In this document: one piece after another, positions 16,098 to 26,206 of the stretch
Position numbering within the stretch: the first letter of the stretch is position 1
Layout of the letters: each line of letters begins with the position of its first letter
Source of the DNA: Pseudoalteromonas aurantia
Lineage (GTDB): Bacteria > Pseudomonadota > Gammaproteobacteria > Enterobacterales > Alteromonadaceae
Length of the DNA stretch: 35,549 nucleotides
Assembly (NCBI RefSeq): GCF_005886875.1
Contig: NZ_PNBY01000001.1
Span: 1-35,549 of the forward strand
Direction: 5' to 3'
The notes under the pieces: generated by a model
Database searches by the model: none
What the model saw: only the letters and a program-made list of their open reading frames with translations
What the model was told of the DNA's origin: nothing
Position numbers and translations under genes: made by a program

Positions 16098-17996
16098 ATG
16101 ACAGCATTACCAATTATCGTCGGTATGGGCGGTATTAACGCTTCTGGCCGTACCTCATTTCATCAAGGTTTTAGACGCATCGTTTTAGATAAGCTAGGGC
16201 AAAAAGCCCGTCAAGAGACGTTTTTAGGTCTTGCGACATTGATGAACTTAGCAAAATATGATGGCAAAGACCTTGTTACTAACGATGGTGAAATAATCTC
16301 AGCGTCAGATATTGAAGATAAGCTTGGTGATCAAATCAAAGCGGGTACCTTGATCCGCAAAATAGAAAAGAACCACTTTGATGTTGATGCGACGCATTGG
16401 CAGAAAAAGCTTGCGATCAAAGCTAACAGCGATGAAGGCTTGCGTTTTACTTGTCGTTTAAGAGATTTACCAAACCCAGTGCCATCATCTTGGCAGGTTA
16501 ATGAAATCGATAACAAGACGGTCAATGTCATTGTGCCTGATCAACTCGATGTGAAACACGACAGTTACCGTGACAACCCAATTAAAGCTGCGGGTCAGTT
16601 TCCAACTGGCTTTGAGCCATCGACAATGTATAACAGCCGTTATCAACCTCGAGGTTTACAAGCCACTATATTCGCAGCGACTGATGCCATTCGTTCTACA
16701 GGGCTTAACTGGGAAGCCGTGATGAACAGCGTTGAGCCGGATAAAATTGGTACATATTCGGGTTCAATTGCCGGACAAATGAATGATGAAGGGTTTGGGG
16801 GGTTAGTGCGAAGCCGAATGAAAGGTGAGCGCGTGAGTACAAAGCAACTGGCATTGGGGTTAAACACCATGTCGACCGACTTTATCAATGCTTACGTTAC
16901 AGGCAGTGTAGGGACTACTTTTACGGCTTCCGGCGCATGCGCCACATTTTTGTACAACTTACGTGCTGCGGTAAACGATATTCAAGCTGGCCGTACCCGT
17001 ATTGCGGTAGTGGCAAGTGTAGAATGTGCTTTAACACCAGAGGTGATTGAAGGATTTGGTACCATGGGGGCGTTGGCTAATGAAGAAGGCTTGCGCAAAC
17101 TGGATAATACCGACAGCGTTGACCATCGAAAAACCAGTCGTCCATTTGGTGATAACTGTGGTTTTACAATTGGGGAAGGTGCGCAAGTTGTAATTCTAAT
17201 GGATGATGCTTTAGCAATCGAGCTCGGCGCGGAGATAATGGGCGCTGTTGTTGATGTATTTGTTAATGCCGATGGTGTTAAAAAGTCAATAACAGCGCCA
17301 GGTCCTGGTAACTATATTACCATGGCTAAATCGGTCGCCTTGGCTGAGCAAATAGCGGGAACAGAGGCACTGAAAGAGCGAAGCTTTATTTTAGCCCATG
17401 GCTCAAGTACACCTCAGAACCGAGTAACCGAATCTTTGATTTACCACAAAGTCGCTGAAGCATTTGCTATTAATGGCTGGAAAGTCGCTGCACCTAAAGC
17501 ATTCGTAGGTCACACGATTGCCCCAGCAAGTGGCGATCAGCTAGCAATGGCATTAGGTGTATTCAGTCACAATATTATGCCTGGTATCACAACGATAGAC
17601 AAAGTAGCTGATGACGTACACGCTGAGCACTTGGATATACGCAATGCACATTATGAGTGCCAGCCCATGGATATTGCCTTTGTTAACTCAAAGGGGTTTG
17701 GTGGAAACAATGCGACCGCGACGGTGTTTTCTCCGTCGTTGACAAAACAACTATTAAGTAAACGTTATGATGATAAAACATGGAACTGCTATGCCGACAG
17801 GTTAGTGCAAACAACGGCTATGCAACGTAACTATCAAAACGCGGCTGATTTAGGTCAGTACGAGCTTATTTATAAGTTTGGTAACGGCATGTTAGATGAA
17901 GCGGGTTTAAAAATAGAGACAGATAAATTGACGTTACCAGGCTTTAACAAAGCCGTTAAGCTCAATGTAAATAATCAATATGGTGATTTAAAGTAA
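16098..17996 (+). CDS. fabY: Beta-ketoacyl-ACP synthase FabY
   Basis: A 632-aa condensing enzyme. Length and sequence match my memory of Pseudomonas aeruginosa FabY (about 634 aa), which starts fatty-acid synthesis by joining acetyl-CoA to malonyl-ACP in place of FabH. The first ~175 residues (MTALPIIVGMGGINASGRTS) are an extension not found in FabB/FabF, followed by YNSRYQPRGLQ and the thiolase fold. The catalytic triad is visible as Cys281 in ASGACATF, His434 in AHGSSTPQNRVTES and His472 in VGHTIAPASGDQ; VNSKGFGGNNATA is the C-terminal signature. It is monocistronic, with a strong terminator after it, and divergent from a GlxA-type regulator. Whether FabH is also present elsewhere cannot be seen. 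Confidence 0.88.
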   Translation: MTALPIIVGMGGINASGRTSFHQGFRRIVLDKLGQKARQETFLGLATLMNLAKYDGKDLVTNDGEIISASDIEDKLGDQIKAGTLIRKIEKNHFDVDATHWQKKLAIKANSDEGLRFTCRLRDLPNPVPSSWQVNEIDNKTVNVIVPDQLDVKHDSYRDNPIKAAGQFPTGFEPSTMYNSRYQPRGLQATIFAATDAIRSTGLNWEAVMNSVEPDKIGTYSGSIAGQMNDEGFGGLVRSRMKGERVSTKQLALGLNTMSTDFINAYVTGSVGTTFTASGACATFLYNLRAAVNDIQAGRTRIAVVASVECALTPEVIEGFGTMGALANEEGLRKLDNTDSVDHRKTSRPFGDNCGFTIGEGAQVVILMDDALAIELGAEIMGAVVDVFVNADGVKKSITAPGPGNYITMAKSVALAEQIAGTEALKERSFILAHGSSTPQNRVTESLIYHKVAEAFAINGWKVAAPKAFVGHTIAPASGDQLAMALGVFSHNIMPGITTIDKVADDVHAEHLDIRNAHYECQPMDIAFVNSKGFGGNNATATVFSPSLTKQLLSKRYDDKTWNCYADRLVQTTAMQRNYQNAADLGQYELIYKFGNGMLDEAGLKIETDKLTLPGFNKAVKLNVNNQYGDLK

Positions 17997-18025
17997 CCTT
18001 TAAAAAGCTATGTTAAGCAAAGCAG

Positions 18026-18050
18026 GGCGCTCATTTAGAGCGCCTTTTTG
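18026..18050 (+). terminator. Rho-independent terminator after fabY
   Basis: ggcgctc (18026-18032) and gagcgcc (18038-18044) form a GC-rich 7-bp stem with a 5-nt loop, followed directly by ttttt. Confidence 0.9.
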
Positions 18051-18072
18051 TTGATTGGAATAAAACGATAAA

Positions 18073-20043
18073 TTAACGAACTGTGTGTAAAAAGTGCATG
18101 TGTTTATGGTATTGGTCAACAATATCGTTGATCACCGCTTCTTTTGACCAGCCCATAACATCGTAGTCTTGGCCACCTTCACGTAAATGGACTTCAGCCC
18201 GATAATACTTTTCTTCACTATCGTCATCATCTTCTTCTACGTAGCTTGGCTTATCGGATGCTCTGCGGCGGACTTCATATTTAAAGTCTAATTCTTCACC
18301 AAGCAGTACCAGTAAGCTGATCCGACCGAGCTTTTCATCTTGATCAACTTGCGTTTCAATATTGTGTTGATTGAGCTCACTAGCAACTGAATTGATAGCG
18401 GCTGACGCAGCATTGTTAATGAACTTATTGACGTTTGGCTTATTTGGGAAGTCTACTATGTTACCTAATCGTTCTTGCCAACTACTCGCAGTATTACAAT
18501 TTGCTGGAGCGACAGGGGCAACGTTCATTTGTAAGCTTTCCCGTTTTGCAGCATCAACTCTGAGTGCTTTTATTAAGCCCCAAGTTGCGATCAATAAGAT
18601 CACAGCGAAAGGCAATGCACTGGCTATCGTCATGGTCTGTAAAGCCCCCAATCCGCCAGCTACAAGTAATACAGCAGCAACCACGCCTTCACCACCAGCC
18701 CAATAAATACGCTGCCAAAGAGGGGTGTTGTTATTACCGTTAGAACATAACATATCAACAACCATTGAGCCTGAGTCTGATGAGGTAACAAAGAAGATGA
18801 TCACCATTAAAGTGGCAACAAAAGATAACACGCCGGACAAGGGGAATTGCTCCAGAAAAACAAAAATAGAGACCGCCACATCTTTTGACACGGCTTCTCC
18901 TAGGCTTGCAATACCTTGATTCATAATCAAATCGATGGCTGAATTACCAAAGAAAGTCATCCACATTAAGGTGAAACCGGTTGGAATAAATAACACACCC
19001 ATCGCGAACTCTCGAATGGTCCGCCCGCGTGAAACTCGCGCAATAAAGAGACCAACAAAGGGCGCCCATGACATCCACCAACCCCAATATAGGATTGTCC
19101 AGCCACCTAACCATTCAGTCTTTTCATAGGCAAACAAGTTAAAGGTATTACGCACTATGTCTGCGGTGTACGCACCTACATTTTGTACAAATGCTTGAAG
19201 TAAATAGATGGTTGGGCCTAATATTAAAACAAATAACAGCATAAGCACTGCCAAGCCCATATTCAGCTCAGATAAACGACGGATCCCTTTATCAAGGCCC
19301 GTGGTGACTGATAATATTGCTAATCCTGTCACTAAAGCAATGAGCACGACTTGAGTGTTTAATCCAACAGGGACGTCAAATAAATAGTTTAAACCAGAGT
19401 TAACTTGTAATACGCCGTAACCCAGAGAGGTTGCCACACCAAAGACGGTGCCTATCACAGCAAAAATATCAACCGCATGACCAATCGGACCGTAGATTTT
19501 ATCGCCGATCAATGGGTAGAGTGCAGAACGAAGCGTGAGAGGTAATCCATGTCGATAACTGAAAAAAGCCAAAATTAAAGCAACAATGGCGTAAATCGCC
19601 CAGGCATGTAACCCCCAGTGGAAAAAGGTAATTTTCATGGCTTCTCGGGCAGCTTCAACGCTTCCTGATTCGGCAACTGGCGGTGAAAGAAAGTGCATTA
19701 CCGGCTCTGCTACACCAAAAAACATTAAGCCAATTCCCATGCCTGCTGAGAAGAGCATAGCGAACCATGTTGTGTGGCTGTAATCTGGTGTTGAATGGTC
19801 TGGACCCAGTTTGATGTTACCAAACCGAGAGAGTCCCAAGTATGCCACTGTGATAAGTATAATGGCGACTGTTAAGACATAAAACCAGCTTGCGGTATGC
19901 ACAATACTGGCTTGTAGAGATTGAAATAAAGCATCTGCGGTTTTGGGCATAAATGCGGTAAAAATGACCAGTAAAATGATCAAACCTGACGCACAGTAGA
20001 AAACCGGTGGATTCAACTTTGCTTTGACGTCATGTTCAGACAT
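18073..20043 (-). CDS. BCCT family transporter, BetT-like (choline)
   Basis: A 656-aa inner-membrane transporter with 12 helices, expected to take up choline or a betaine by ion coupling for osmoprotection. The family signature WGWWMSWAPFVGLFIARVSRGRTIREF region lies at about 320-346, and SSDSGSMVVDML follows. A long cytoplasmic tail (from about 515) contains an acidic stretch (EEDDDDSEEK) and ends YRAEVHLREGGQDYDVMGWS...MHFLHTVR, the hallmark of BetT-type choline carriers whose tail senses osmotic stress. I chose the ATG at 20043 because GGGGA lies 5 nt before it; the frame is open back to 20124. No betAB or betI genes are visible nearby, so the substrate is inferred from the tail. Confidence 0.85.
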   Translation of the reverse strand: MSEHDVKAKLNPPVFYCASGLIILLVIFTAFMPKTADALFQSLQASIVHTASWFYVLTVAIILITVAYLGLSRFGNIKLGPDHSTPDYSHTTWFAMLFSAGMGIGLMFFGVAEPVMHFLSPPVAESGSVEAAREAMKITFFHWGLHAWAIYAIVALILAFFSYRHGLPLTLRSALYPLIGDKIYGPIGHAVDIFAVIGTVFGVATSLGYGVLQVNSGLNYLFDVPVGLNTQVVLIALVTGLAILSVTTGLDKGIRRLSELNMGLAVLMLLFVLILGPTIYLLQAFVQNVGAYTADIVRNTFNLFAYEKTEWLGGWTILYWGWWMSWAPFVGLFIARVSRGRTIREFAMGVLFIPTGFTLMWMTFFGNSAIDLIMNQGIASLGEAVSKDVAVSIFVFLEQFPLSGVLSFVATLMVIIFFVTSSDSGSMVVDMLCSNGNNNTPLWQRIYWAGGEGVVAAVLLVAGGLGALQTMTIASALPFAVILLIATWGLIKALRVDAAKRESLQMNVAPVAPANCNTASSWQERLGNIVDFPNKPNVNKFINNAASAAINSVASELNQHNIETQVDQDEKLGRISLLVLLGEELDFKYEVRRRASDKPSYVEEDDDDSEEKYYRAEVHLREGGQDYDVMGWSKEAVINDIVDQYHKHMHFLHTVR

Positions 20044-20196
20044 AGTGTTCCCCGTGTGTATTACTGACAGGCTCTGCAGTGTGTTGTGAGAGCCTAATAA
20101 GGATAAATCTTTAAGATAAAACAACTTGAGATAATAGCACAGATACCAATAAAAAATATCAATGTAACTATGAATGAGTAATTAGAAATTCAAAGT

Positions 20197-20228
20197 AAAA
20201 GAGTACACGTACAGACTGTACTCTTTTT
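20197..20228 (-). terminator. Terminator after the formaldehyde detoxification genes
   Basis: On the minus strand an 11-bp stem (aaaagagtaca 20197-20207 with tgtactctttt 20217-20227, 9-nt loop) is followed by a T-rich tail TTTTACTTTG. It separates fghA from the downstream BCCT gene. Confidence 0.75.
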
Positions 20229-20248
20229 ATGACTACTTTTTTGTAATG

Positions 20249-21091
20249 TTAGGCAAAATATTTAGCATGAAACGCTAAATGCTGATCTATAAAGCTGGCG
20301 ATAAAGAAATAGCTATGATCATAGCCGTCATGTTGCTCGAATTGCAGCGGGTAATTGTGCGCCTCTGCTGCTTTTTGCAAGTGCCATGGTTGTAATTGCT
20401 CATCGAGAAAGTTGTCGGCACTACCTTGGCTCACCAGCATCGGCCGTGCAGTCATGTATTGCTTATTCTGCATTAGCAATACCGCATCGTGATCTTCCCA
20501 TTGAGACTTGTCATTACCTAAATAACCAGTAAAGGCTTTAATACCCCAAGGGCAACGCATAGGGTGCACAATAGGGCTGAATGCAGAGATACTGCTATAG
20601 CGATCGCTGTTTTTAAGGCCTAAAGTAAGCGCACCATGGCCACCCATAGAGTGTCCGCTGATGGCTCTTTGCGTAGTAACAGGAAAGTGGCTTTCGATGA
20701 TTTCTGGCAATTCTTTAACGATGTAATCATACATTTGGTAATGCTTATCGAAAGGGGCTTGCGTCGCATTCAGATAAAAACCAGCACCTAAGCCAAAATC
20801 GTAACTTTTTTCATTGTCGTCAGGGATTAACTCACCTCTAGGGCTGGTATCTGGGGCGACAATGGCAATACCTAGTGCATTAGCCGCTTTAAAGGCACCT
20901 GCTTTTTGCATAAAGTTTTCATCGGTGCAGGTGAGGCCTGACAACCAATAAAGAACGGGGACTTTTTTCACTGAACTTGCAATATCAGGTAAAAATATTG
21001 CAAAAGTCATTTCACAGTCGGTTGTTTGGCTCGCATGGCGATAACGCTTATGCCAACCGCCAGCGACTTTATTGTTGGCGACAAGTTCCAT
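20249..21091 (-). CDS. fghA: S-formylglutathione hydrolase
   Basis: A 280-aa cytosolic esterase D family enzyme that hydrolyses S-formylglutathione to formate and glutathione, the second step of glutathione-dependent formaldehyde removal. The triad is Ser148 in SGHSMGGHG, Asp226 in QGSADNFLD and His259 in YDHSYFF; LYWLSGLTCTDENF (47-60) is the oxyanion region of this family, with the redox-sensitive Cys55. AAGGA before the ATG supports the start. It begins 12 bp after the class III alcohol dehydrogenase gene on the same strand, making a two-gene operon, with a terminator downstream. Confidence 0.93.
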   Translation of the reverse strand: MELVANNKVAGGWHKRYRHASQTTDCEMTFAIFLPDIASSVKKVPVLYWLSGLTCTDENFMQKAGAFKAANALGIAIVAPDTSPRGELIPDDNEKSYDFGLGAGFYLNATQAPFDKHYQMYDYIVKELPEIIESHFPVTTQRAISGHSMGGHGALTLGLKNSDRYSSISAFSPIVHPMRCPWGIKAFTGYLGNDKSQWEDHDAVLLMQNKQYMTARPMLVSQGSADNFLDEQLQPWHLQKAAEAHNYPLQFEQHDGYDHSYFFIASFIDQHLAFHAKYFA

Positions 21092-21103
21092 AATTAGTCC
21101 TTA

Positions 21104-22237
<1,134 letters not shown>

Positions 22238-22270
22238 CTATTTTGATCTTACAAACAGTATAATTACTTT

Positions 22271-22285
22271 ATTATTTTTGATAAT
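22271..22285. promoter_or_regulatory. Candidate LysR-type operator (T-N11-A)
   Basis: attat-ttttg-ataat is a perfect 5-bp inverted repeat that fits the T-N11-A rule of LysR-type regulators. It lies about midway between the divergent frmA and LysR starts, where such operators are normally found. The whole gap is AT-rich, so chance is not excluded. Confidence 0.45.
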
Positions 22286-22323
22286 CTTTAATTATAAGAA
22301 AATACTTTTACAGATTTGTAATA

Positions 22324-23223
22324 ATGGACAGATGGGTTGGCATTGATGAATTTGTGGCCGTAGCGAGCAGTGGATCTTTCACGCAAGCTGCTAAATTACT
22401 GGATACATCGGTTGCACAAGTAAGTCGAAGAGTAAAAGAGTTAGAGCAACGGTTAGATCATCAACTCTTAACGCGTACCACACGCAAATTGGCGTTAACA
22501 CAAGAGGGGGAGGTGTTTTTAACACATGCGCGCCATTTGCAGCATGCATACGATGACGCAGCACTTGCGTTACGCCAGCGAGATCAGCAACCGACCGGTA
22601 CCCTCAAGCTGACAGCCCCAGTTATGTATGGAGAGCGCTATATTATGCCTGTCGTTCATGACTTTATGGCGAAATACCCCAAAGTAAAAGTTGAAATGCA
22701 TCTCTCAAATGAGCAACTCGACTTGGTGGCAATGGGGTTTGATATTGCTATTCGGTTAGGTCATCTAAAGGACTCAAGTTTAAAGGCGCGCAGGTTATCG
22801 TGGCGCAATACTTTGGTGTGTGCCTCTGCGACTTACTTAAGTCATTATGGGCAGCCACACAGTTTGAGTGAACTATCAGAACATACTTGTTTGGTCGGCA
22901 ACAGCAGTTATTGGCGCTTTTTTGATAAAAATAAAGAGCGTAATATCAAAGTAACAGGTCCTTTGAGCTGTAACAGTGGCTGGGCGCTGTTAGATGCTGC
23001 TTGTAAAGGATTAGGATTAACTCAACTCCCGCACTATTACGTTGAGAAAGCGATTTGTGCAGGAGAACTCGTTGAGGTGTTATCTAGTTTTAAGCCAAAA
23101 AGTGAAGGGATCTGGGCGGTCTATCCGCCCAGACAATATATGCCAACTAGCTTACGTTTACTGCTTGACCATTTGGCTGAACATTTTGATCAGCGAGGTT
23201 CATCGCAGCTAACGCCTGATTAA
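22324..23223 (+). CDS. LysR family transcriptional regulator, divergent from frmA
   Basis: A 299-aa regulator. The winged HTH is in residues 5-65 (FVAVASSGSFTQAAKLLDTSVAQVSRRVKELEQRL), followed by the linker helix and a substrate-binding-like domain from about 90 (GTLKLTAPVMYGERYIMP), typical of the CrgA/AaeR-like subgroup. It is divergent from frmA-fghA with a 98-bp gap, an arrangement often seen for activators of formaldehyde detoxification in gammaproteobacteria; the inducer is presumably an aldehyde adduct. The 3' end runs 77 bp into the convergent SulP gene. Confidence 0.88.
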   Translation: MDRWVGIDEFVAVASSGSFTQAAKLLDTSVAQVSRRVKELEQRLDHQLLTRTTRKLALTQEGEVFLTHARHLQHAYDDAALALRQRDQQPTGTLKLTAPVMYGERYIMPVVHDFMAKYPKVKVEMHLSNEQLDLVAMGFDIAIRLGHLKDSSLKARRLSWRNTLVCASATYLSHYGQPHSLSELSEHTCLVGNSSYWRFFDKNKERNIKVTGPLSCNSGWALLDAACKGLGLTQLPHYYVEKAICAGELVEVLSSFKPKSEGIWAVYPPRQYMPTSLRLLLDHLAEHFDQRGSSQLTPD

Positions 23224-24838
23224 GTGAATCTTCACGGCTGTCACAAAATGCATCTGCGCCGAGCTTTTCACGGATATTGAAGCGATGTAGCCTGTCACAG
23301 GTTTCTTTATTAGGTGAAAAGATATAAACCTTACAATTGGCGTCTAACGCATCCTTAATGGCGTTTTCTAGCGCCAAACTCACGGTCACATCAAGCATTG
23401 CCACGTCGCTTAAATCTAACACCATTGCTTGATATTTATTGATGTCCCTATGTTGACGTGCGATTGCTTTTGAGACACTGAATATCATGGGGCCAGATAA
23501 GTAAAAATATAGTATCTGACCTTTAGCTTTTTCGAATAAGAGACGTTCAGAGTCACTCATTGGTACATCGCCATCAGTATCACTGATGGCTTTAACTTGC
23601 TCTGCTTGAACTTGGCTGAGGCGCTCGATAACAATAATGTTAGAGATAAATACACCGAGTCCTACCGCGACAATTAAATCAACAAATACAGTTAATAGCA
23701 TCACCCCGTACATGATAGCCATCTGCATTAAGCTGAGCTTGTGGGCGCGTTGGATAAAACTCCAATCGAGGATATTAAATCCAACATATACTGCGATACC
23801 GGCTAAAACAGCCATGGGGATCGGTTCAGTTAGACTGCCAGCAACAAATACGACCGCCATTAAAATCAGCGCCCGAAAAATACCGGCGAGCGGAGAACGT
23901 GCGCCTACTTGCACGTTAACCACGGTGCCCATGGTGGCACCTGCCCCAGGCAGTGCACCGAATAGGCCAGATATCATGTTTGCAATACCTTGACCACGTA
24001 GTTCTTTATCTGAATCATGTTCTGTTCGCGTTAAACTGTCACCAATGACGGCAGTTAACAAGGTATCAATGCAGCCCAGCGTGCCTAAAACAAGTGCATC
24101 AATGACCATCTCAGTAAAGAGCTCACTGGTAAATGTAGGCCACACAATAGAAGGCAGGCCACTGGGTATTTCGCCAATACGTCGAATACTGTCAGTATCA
24201 AATATGATGATAGAAAGTAGCGTGATTGCAACTAATGCAACTAATTGGGCTGGGACATATTGACGATATTTTTTTGGCAGATAAAACAAAATACCTAATG
24301 TTAAAATACCGAGAAATAATTCTGAAAAGTGGATGTTGAGCAGCAGCTCAGGAAGTGCTTCGAGCGTGCCAATGACGCCACCCAAAGGCGCCTTGTGACC
24401 AAGTAAAGGCGCTAATTGTAATATGATAAGAATAACGCCAATACCTGACATAAATCCTGATATGACACTGTAGGGCATGAGAGTGACATACTTACCTAAT
24501 TTAAGGGTTCCAAGCAGTATTTGAAATGCCCCAGCCATCATCACGACAGTAAAACCCATCGCTAACCCAGTTTCGGGGTAATTGGCCATCATGGTGGTCA
24601 AAACGGCTGTCATGATAACAGTCATCGGACCTGTAGGTTCAGAGATCAGAGATGTGGAGCCGCCAAATAGGGCAGCAAAGAGGCCGACAAGGATCGCGCC
24701 CCACATACCAGCTTCAGCGCCAGCGCCAGAGGCGACACCGAACGCTAATGCCAGTGGCAGAGAAATTATCGCAGTGGTCACACCACCGAATAAATCTCCT
24801 TTTAAATTCATGTGTTTAAATCGAGATAAAGACAACAT
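23147..24838 (-). CDS. SulP family inorganic anion transporter with STAS domain (BicA-like)
   Basis: A 563-aa inner-membrane transporter. The membrane part (about 10-410) includes GGVTTAIISLPLALAFGVASG near the N-terminus and GSTSLISEPTGPMTV, both SulP signatures; a STAS domain occupies about 440-545 (ILYFYLSGPMIFSVSKAIA, MVLDLSDVAMLDVT). Overall it is closer to the bicarbonate/sulfate BicA-type group than to plant-like sulfate permeases, but the substrate cannot be fixed from sequence. I chose the ATG at 24838, preceded by GGAAG, rather than the one at 24868 that has no ribosome binding site. The 3' end overlaps the LysR gene by 77 bp. It is divergent from lolC. Confidence 0.85.
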   Translation of the reverse strand: MLSLSRFKHMNLKGDLFGGVTTAIISLPLALAFGVASGAGAEAGMWGAILVGLFAALFGGSTSLISEPTGPMTVIMTAVLTTMMANYPETGLAMGFTVVMMAGAFQILLGTLKLGKYVTLMPYSVISGFMSGIGVILIILQLAPLLGHKAPLGGVIGTLEALPELLLNIHFSELFLGILTLGILFYLPKKYRQYVPAQLVALVAITLLSIIIFDTDSIRRIGEIPSGLPSIVWPTFTSELFTEMVIDALVLGTLGCIDTLLTAVIGDSLTRTEHDSDKELRGQGIANMISGLFGALPGAGATMGTVVNVQVGARSPLAGIFRALILMAVVFVAGSLTEPIPMAVLAGIAVYVGFNILDWSFIQRAHKLSLMQMAIMYGVMLLTVFVDLIVAVGLGVFISNIIVIERLSQVQAEQVKAISDTDGDVPMSDSERLLFEKAKGQILYFYLSGPMIFSVSKAIARQHRDINKYQAMVLDLSDVAMLDVTVSLALENAIKDALDANCKVYIFSPNKETCDRLHRFNIREKLGADAFCDSREDSLNQALAAMNLADQNVQPNGQAVNVS

Positions 24839-24994
24839 TGGACTTCCATACCGCGAGATTTCACGCATTTTACACTAATTTGTTCCTTTAACTATCAGAA
24901 CTTCAATATTTTTTACAATTTGCCGCGTACCCAAGCGATATAGCTTTGTGGTAGTATCCCTAACTATTAGTCTTGGAAGTAGTTATAATTAACC

Positions 24995-26206
24995 ATGTTT
25001 CAACCAGTTAGCCTCTTTGTCGGGTTACGATATGCCAAAGCAGCAAAGGGAAATGCCTTTATTTCTTTCATCTCATTTTTTTCTATCGCAGGTATTGCGC
25101 TAGGCTTAATGTCGTTGATCACTGTGAGCTCTGTGATGAATGGGTTTGAGCAGTCTTTAAAAAGTGCGATGCTTGACTTAATCCCCCATGTGCAATTGAA
25201 AACACACAACGCCGCTAATGCTGATACAGAAAAATTACTCAAACAGTTAAACAGTCACCCCTTGGTTGAACGCGTACAACCGTACATCACCTCTGATGTG
25301 ATATTACAGACCAATCAAGAATTAATGGGCGTGCGTTTACAAGGGCTTTTTTCTGGATACGATAATGCGGTCAGCAAACACATAGAATTAGGTCATCTTA
25401 AAACGATCGATAAGCAAAAATACCAATTGGTGATCAGCCGATACCTAGCCAATAAACTCGGTGTTGGGGTCGGTGATAAGCTCCGTGTTATGTTACCAGA
25501 AGTAACCAGTTATACTCCATTAGGGCGGGTGCCAATGCAGCGCCTTTTTACGGTCGCAGCCTTATATAATTCAAAAAGTGAAGCAGATATGCACTTGGCT
25601 TTTGCTGACGGTAAGAGCTTGATGCGCTTAATGAGACGCAATGATACACATGCATTCGATATTAGTATCACATTAAAAGATGCCTTTGCATTACAACCCT
25701 TTTATACCGCAACTGCCAGCAGTTACGCAGAATATGAAAAAGATGATTGGCAAACGCAACAAGGCGCGTTGTTTGCCGCTGTTGCTATGGAAAAGCGTGT
25801 TATGTCGATGCTATTAGGATTAATTGTCATTGTAGCGGTGTTTAATATTTTGTCGGCTTTATCAATGATGGTGAGAGAAAAGCAAGGAGAAGTTGCCATT
25901 TTACAAACCTTAGGGTTTACACCAACTATGATCGCGCGGGTGTTTATGGTGCAAGGTCTATACAATGGGTTAGTTGGAACTATTATTGGCACAGCCCTGG
26001 GTTTAATCGTAGCAAGTAACATTAACATCATACTTGACTCTTTAGGCTTATCTTTATTGGGCGGAGCAAAACTTCCCGTCTTATTTTCACCATTTGGTTT
26101 AGGCTCGATGGCCATCGCAAGTATTGCGATGAGTTTTGTGGCGACATTATACCCTGCAAAAAAAGCAGCTAACGTTTTACCCGCTGAGGTTTTAAGATAT
26201 GAGTAA
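24995..26206 (+). CDS. lolC: Lipoprotein-releasing ABC transporter permease LolC
   Basis: A 403-aa inner-membrane permease of the LolCDE machine that extracts outer-membrane lipoproteins and hands them to LolA. It has the type VII/MacB-like layout: helix 1 (about 22-45, following FVGLRYAKAAKGNAFISFIS), a large periplasmic domain (about 50-265), then three C-terminal helices (about 270-395). VMNGFEQSLK after helix 1 and VREKQGEVAILQTLGFTP before helix 3 are characteristic. It ends 8 bp inside lolD (ATGAGTAA), so the two are translationally coupled. A GGAAG lies 15 nt before the ATG, longer than ideal. LolC and LolE are paralogues; the first gene is called LolC by position and the remembered order. 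Confidence 0.9.
   Translation: MFQPVSLFVGLRYAKAAKGNAFISFISFFSIAGIALGLMSLITVSSVMNGFEQSLKSAMLDLIPHVQLKTHNAANADTEKLLKQLNSHPLVERVQPYITSDVILQTNQELMGVRLQGLFSGYDNAVSKHIELGHLKTIDKQKYQLVISRYLANKLGVGVGDKLRVMLPEVTSYTPLGRVPMQRLFTVAALYNSKSEADMHLAFADGKSLMRLMRRNDTHAFDISITLKDAFALQPFYTATASSYAEYEKDDWQTQQGALFAAVAMEKRVMSMLLGLIVIVAVFNILSALSMMVREKQGEVAILQTLGFTPTMIARVFMVQGLYNGLVGTIIGTALGLIVASNINIILDSLGLSLLGGAKLPVLFSPFGLGSMAIASIAMSFVATLYPAKKAANVLPAEVLRYE

Noticed and set aside
24582..24878. Open frame opposite the SulP gene 5' end
   Set aside because: Composition is that of the antisense of a membrane protein; no family features.
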